DNA of 64,000 bases, taken from the NCBI GenBank assembly GCA_003506435.1, contig DOAQ01000012.1, positions 141,999 to 205,998 of the forward strand. Direction: 5' to 3'. The DNA is from Prolixibacteraceae bacterium. GTDB lineage: Bacteria; Bacteroidota; Bacteroidia; Bacteroidales; Prolixibacteraceae. The translations under genes were made by a program, and so were the position numbers. The notes below the pieces were generated by a model, which saw only the letters and a list, made by a program, of their open reading frames with translations, made no database searches and was not told where the DNA came from. Shown one piece after another: positions 60,993 to 64,000 of the stretch (within the stretch, counting starts at the first letter, position 1; each line of letters opens with the position of its first letter).

Positions 60993-62003
60993 TCAGGATT
61001 CTTTGCAAAGAAAAAACCTGTTGCCTTTTTTTTCAACTTCCAAATGCAGGGTCGAAGCAATTACTTCCAGAATAAAATCAAGGGAATAATCGTTGTATTG
61101 ACCCGTCAGCAAAAGTTTTTTCATCTCATCATCTGCGATGTCAATATCTGTTTTGTAAACCTTCTCAAGGGTTTCAATAACATCACCAAGAGAAGTTTCC
61201 CTGAAGATCAGGTTGTGAGTTTTCCAGGCCAGGAAGTTGTCGTCGTTGTTTTTGCTTTTCTGCAAAACACCATTCGGGTACAGCAAAATTCCTTTGTCGC
61301 CCGGGGCAAGGATCAGTTCACCGATTGCTGAAGTATTGGTTGTTTTACGGGCAACACGAACTTTGCCGGTTTCAACAATAACTTCAACTTTATCGGAGCC
61401 GGGATAAGCATTCACATTAAAGCTGGTACCTAAAACTTTAATCTGAGCATTTCCGGCATTGATTATAAATGGTTTAGTTGGATTAGGTTCGACATCGAAG
61501 AAGGCTTCGCCTTCGAGTGTGACTTCGCGGGTTCCGCCTTTGAATTTTTTCGGAAAGAACAATTTCGAATCGGAATTAAGGGAAACTTTTGTTCCGTCGG
61601 GCAATTCAAATGAAGCAAGTGGTTCTGCAAAAGCGACCAGTTGGTTTTGCAGACGGGAAGCGCCTGCATAAAAATACTGGTAGGCAAATGCCCCCAGCAG
61701 GAAAGCAACGACCACAGCAGCAGCAACCTTCAGAAACATTTGCAGGGGTAATTGCCGTTCCTTGCGGCTTGCTGTTTTTTGTTGTACCTGTTGCCATGCC
61801 TTGGTTTCGGAGTATTTTTTTTGCGAGTAGTACAGATCGATTTTTTTGCTGAGGGAGCGGCTGTGTAATAATTCGGTTTTCTCATTCTCCGTTAATTCTT
61901 CTGCTCCGCTTTCTCCGGAAGCGGTAGCGTTTTGGCCGGCATCGAACAGCAACCTGGCAATTAAACCCCAGTCGGTTGGTTTTATATTATCATTGTTTTC
62001 CAT
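60993..62003 (-). CDS. FecR-type anti-sigma factor
   Basis: 336 residues. The N-terminal cytoplasmic part (1-90) binds the sigma factor. One membrane helix (about 91-112: AAAVVVAFLLGAFAYQYFYAG) leads to the periplasmic FecR domain (about 128-230: SFELPDGTKVSLNSDSKLFFP, GEAFFDVEPN, VLGTSFNVNAYPG). A DUF4974 domain (about 262-336: LIFRETSLGDVIETLEKVYKTDIDI) ends it. It is directly downstream of the ECF sigma gene (49 bp), the usual pair. Confidence 0.95.
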   Translation of the reverse strand: MENNDNIKPTDWGLIARLLFDAGQNATASGESGAEELTENEKTELLHSRSLSKKIDLYYSQKKYSETKAWQQVQQKTASRKERQLPLQMFLKVAAAVVVAFLLGAFAYQYFYAGASRLQNQLVAFAEPLASFELPDGTKVSLNSDSKLFFPKKFKGGTREVTLEGEAFFDVEPNPTKPFIINAGNAQIKVLGTSFNVNAYPGSDKVEVIVETGKVRVARKTTNTSAIGELILAPGDKGILLYPNGVLQKSKNNDDNFLAWKTHNLIFRETSLGDVIETLEKVYKTDIDIADDEMKKLLLTGQYNDYSLDFILEVIASTLHLEVEKKGNRFFLCKES

Positions 62004-62052
62004 AGTACTTTTATGACAGGGAAGTGTTTTTATACCCCTAATAGGAGGTTAA

Positions 62053-62634
62053 TTATTTTTTCTTCAGCAGTAAAAAGAGGAAGTTCACAATGTCGCTAAA
62101 ATCTTTCAATTGTTCGCGGAGGAATTTCAAAGCCAGTCCCATCTGGGCCTCAACTGTTTTTACTGAAATATCCAGTTGATCGGCAATTTCTTTGTATTTC
62201 AATCCTTCTTCGCGGCTCAGCCTGAAGATTTCCTTTCGTTTCGGAGGTAATAATTCGAGGGCCTTTTCTATCGCATGTTTTAACCCGGGTTCGAGATAAT
62301 ATTCTTCGGTGTTTATTTCAATTTCGGTGTTTTCCAGTATTTTTTGTGCATACCTTTTTTTTATTTTCTGATGTTGAAGTTGATTAAAGCAATGGTTTCT
62401 CGCAGCCCTGAATAAATAATGCTCCAGGGATGTTTCGATGGAAAGGGAAAACCGCTTTTCCCAGATTTTTACAAATATATCCTGTACCGTTTCTTCAGCC
62501 AGTTCATCGTCATTCAGGAATTGCCTTGAAAACACACACAGCGACTGATAATATTTACTGAAAATAATTTCAAAAGCTTTTTTGTTTCCCCGGGCCAATT
62601 CCAATGCAAGACTTTTATCGTCTTTACTATTCAT
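62053..62634 (-). CDS. ECF RNA polymerase sigma factor (FecI-like)
   Basis: 193 residues. Sigma-70 region 2 (about 22-90: FEIIFSKYYQSLCVFSRQFLNDDELAEETVQDIFVKIWEKR) and region 4 (about 125-178: ALELLPPKRKEIFRLSREEGLKYKEIADQLDISVKTVEAQM) are linked by a short spacer. It is of the Bacteroidota ECF10-like type that works with FecR. It is the first gene of the block that continues with FecR and the three exported proteins. A hydrophobic C-terminal end (FLFLLLKKK) is unusual. Confidence 0.95.
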   Translation of the reverse strand: MNSKDDKSLALELARGNKKAFEIIFSKYYQSLCVFSRQFLNDDELAEETVQDIFVKIWEKRFSLSIETSLEHYLFRAARNHCFNQLQHQKIKKRYAQKILENTEIEINTEEYYLEPGLKHAIEKALELLPPKRKEIFRLSREEGLKYKEIADQLDISVKTVEAQMGLALKFLREQLKDFSDIVNFLFLLLKKK

Positions 62635-62758
62635 CGAATAAACGTCGGTATTGATGTTTCGGGCTAAGGTAAAAAAAATTGTTGTTCAGGCTTACAAAGT
62701 TTCAGAAATACTAATCATAAAATGTTGTATGGTCTTTTCTTCTAATCTCATTTTGGGG

Positions 62759-62789
62759 TTGACTTCGGGCAAATAATCGTTTACATTTG
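62759..62789 (+). promoter_or_regulatory. Promoter of the DUF3332 gene
   Basis: TTG (62759-62761), 20-bp spacer, TACATTTG (62782-62789): a full match to the Bacteroidota pattern. It ends 26 bp before the ATG. Confidence 0.58.
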
Positions 62790-62815
62790 TTTAACGTACA
62801 ATAAAAACTTTCAAA

Positions 62816-63355
62816 ATGAAAAATTTACGAGTAAAACTTATGAGTGTCATTTTAGTTTTGAGTATAGGACTGGCTGGTTGTTACGGGCCTTTCCGGTTGA
62901 CTCAAAACCTTCATGAATGGAACGGTTCGCTGGGTGACGAATGGGTAAACTCTCTTGTTTTTTACGGCCTTTTGATTGTACCGGTATATGAAATTGCACT
63001 GACTATTGATGCAGTAATTCTGAATACCATTGAATTTTGGACAGGTGACAATCCGGTTGCTCTGAAAAAAGGAGAATCAAACGAAAAGATTGTAACCAAC
63101 GAAAACGGCACATACAAGGTTACTGCTACCCGGAACCATTATACCATCACTGCAATTGACGGTCCGGAGAAAGGGAAGTCGGTACGTCTGAAGATTGACA
63201 GTAAAAACCACAGCTTGTGGCTTGAACAAAACGAAAAGTTTATCAAGATTGCTGAACTGAATGAGAATCTTTCTACGGTGATGATCTATCGCCCGGACGG
63301 AACGGTTTTATGTAAAAATGTGTTAGCCGACAGGCAGTTAGCAAGAACAGAGTAA
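62816..63355 (+). CDS. DUF3332 lipoprotein
   Basis: 179 residues. A lipobox LAGC puts the lipidated Cys at about 22. The DUF3332 signature YGPFRLTQNLHEWNGSLGDEWVNSLVFYGLLIVPVYEIALTIDAVILNTIEFWTG includes two hydrophobic stretches. A C-terminal 100-residue beta domain follows. The function of the family is not established. It is monocistronic and divergent from the ECF sigma gene. Confidence 0.85.
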   Translation: MKNLRVKLMSVILVLSIGLAGCYGPFRLTQNLHEWNGSLGDEWVNSLVFYGLLIVPVYEIALTIDAVILNTIEFWTGDNPVALKKGESNEKIVTNENGTYKVTATRNHYTITAIDGPEKGKSVRLKIDSKNHSLWLEQNEKFIKIAELNENLSTVMIYRPDGTVLCKNVLADRQLARTE

Positions 63356-63446
63356 ATAAGGTCCGCCAATTCCGGCTTTTTTTGAATAATTTGTTTTGCA
63401 CAAAAGAAATTTCCATTAATTTTGCAGCCCTGTCTACGATACAGTT

Positions 63447-63530
63447 GCCCGGGTGGCGGAATTGGTAGACGCGCTGGACTCAAAATCCAGTGATAGCAAT
63501 ATCGTGCGGGTTCGATTCCCGCCCCGGGTA
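63447..63530 (+). tRNA. tRNA-Leu (anticodon CAA)
   Basis: 84 nt. The acceptor stem GCCCGGG pairs with CCCGGGT (G1-U72). The anticodon stem CTGGA/TCCAG encloses loop CTCAAAA with anticodon CAA (63481-63483), reading UUG. The class II variable arm is long, and the T-arm is GCGGG-TTCGATT-CCCGC. The discriminator A is at 63530 and CCA is not encoded. Confidence 0.97.
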
Positions 63531-63545
63531 CTTTTAATAAATCAT

Positions 63546-63579
63546 AAAACCCTTGCAGTCAAATGATTGTAAGGGTTTT
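63546..63579 (+). terminator. Terminator of tRNA-Leu
   Basis: AAAACCCTTGCA (63546-63557) pairs with TGTAAGGGTTTT (63568-63579), with one G-U pair and a 10-nt loop, followed by TT. It begins 16 bp after the tRNA. Confidence 0.78.
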
Positions 63580-63751
63580 TTGTTTGGTGAGTAACAAAAT
63601 AGTAACAAAGTCCAACATAGTAACAAAAAAACCGCCTCAACTTTTATTGAAACGGTTCATATATTTTGATGTAATTTTTTTTCTAGGCTCTTACCATTAT
63701 TGTACAAGCATTTTTATTTATTCTGCTATAACTATCCAAGATTTGAACAGC

Positions 63752-63976
63752 CTAAAGCTTGTCTTGAATTTCAACTTTTTCAATTAACTTAGAAGGTGAA
63801 ATATTTAAAGCATTGGCAAGCTTAAAAATGGTTGTGATAGTAGGTTGCCGGAGGCCACGTTCAAGAAGCGAGATATATGTCCGGTCAAGATCACAATATT
63901 CAGCAAGCTTTTCCTGAGAGATATGATTTGCTTCTCTCAGTTCACGTAATACCTTGCCAAATAATTCAATAATCAT
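63752..63976 (-). CDS. XRE-family HTH regulator
   Basis: 74 residues from the ATG at 63976; an in-frame ATG at 63997 would add seven residues unlike the family. Cro/C1-type HTH: FGKVLRELREANHISQEKLAEYCDLDRTYISLLERGLRQPTITTIFKLANALNI (about 5-58), with the recognition helix RTYISLLERG. Small XRE regulators of this kind often sit in restriction-modification or mobile regions. The gene lies at the window edge downstream of a tRNA, so what it controls cannot be seen. Confidence 0.85.
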   Translation of the reverse strand: MIIELFGKVLRELREANHISQEKLAEYCDLDRTYISLLERGLRQPTITTIFKLANALNISPSKLIEKVEIQDKL

Positions 63977-64000
63977 GAGGGTGTCCCAAAAGGTCATCCT

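Noticed and set aside
63531..63751. Integrated element at the tRNA-Leu 3' end
   Set aside because: No repeat of the tRNA 3' end and no integrase are visible before the window ends; the XRE gene alone is not enough evidence.
63563..63787. 74-codon frame after the tRNA terminator
   Set aside because: Low-complexity translation that overlaps the terminator stem and the XRE gene end; no family features.

Overview
The window is chromosomal DNA of a Bacteroidota bacterium, most likely an environmental Marinilabiliales/Prolixibacteraceae-type organism. The evidence is paired SusC/SusD genes, FecR anti-sigma factors with DUF4974-type C-termini, type IX secretion C-terminal sorting domains, a type III glutamine synthetase, a DAHP synthase/chorismate mutase fusion, and promoters of the Bacteroidota type (TTG about 20 bp upstream of TAnnTTTG) without obvious Shine-Dalgarno dependence. 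I inferred this lineage from gene content alone, with no database search.

Layout. 1-8.4 kb is housekeeping: the 3' end of an unidentified gene, an RsbW-like ATPase, ybeY, mnmG (with a perfect parS-like palindrome directly after its stop codon), adenine deaminase, uvrC, rsgA and exonuclease III. 8.4-13.7 kb holds threonine dehydrogenase, a GH32 fructan hydrolase and a T9SS-secreted metalloprotease. 13.7-15.9 kb is an aromatic amino acid operon (tyrA, DAHP synthase-chorismate mutase). A 24-codon leader peptide packed with Phe/Tyr/Trp codons and a terminator/antiterminator pair precede it, which is a textbook attenuator. 15.9-22.7 kb carries a TonB receptor with a repeat-containing lipoprotein partner and a secreted endonuclease I. 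22.7-26.6 kb is a PadR/PspC operon with a dyad-symmetric operator candidate. 27-29.2 kb is glnN (GS III), with a long inverted repeat over its promoter region.

29.2-43.2 kb is a polysaccharide or glycoconjugate utilisation locus: an orphan FecR, SusC, SusD, a MITE-like inverted repeat, an organophosphate-type MFS transporter, a beta-propeller protein, a DUF4838 protein, a GH32/43-like propeller protein and a TIM-barrel sugar isomerase. 43.3-45 kb has TerC and DUF502 membrane proteins, followed by about five copies of a 41-bp tandem repeat. 45.5-52.5 kb returns to core genes: a SIMPL protein, asnS, rpoN, pnp and rpsO. 52.6-55.2 kb has a degenerate Nudix-like gene, a SIRT5-like deacylase, an outer-membrane barrel whose start lies in a heptanucleotide repeat array, and a free methionine-R-sulfoxide reductase.

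55.2-62.6 kb is the most unusual block: an ECF sigma factor and FecR followed by three secreted proteins. These are STN-retropepsin-PDZ, STN-carboxypeptidase-regulatory, and an MG2-like protein with an orphan TonB plug. The cluster has the signalling parts of a TonB-receptor/anti-sigma/sigma relay but no receptor barrel. The window ends with a DUF3332 lipoprotein, tRNA-Leu(CAA) and a small XRE regulator.

The strongest regulatory finds are the aromatic attenuator, the parS site, the PadR operator region and the STN-protease sigma cluster.
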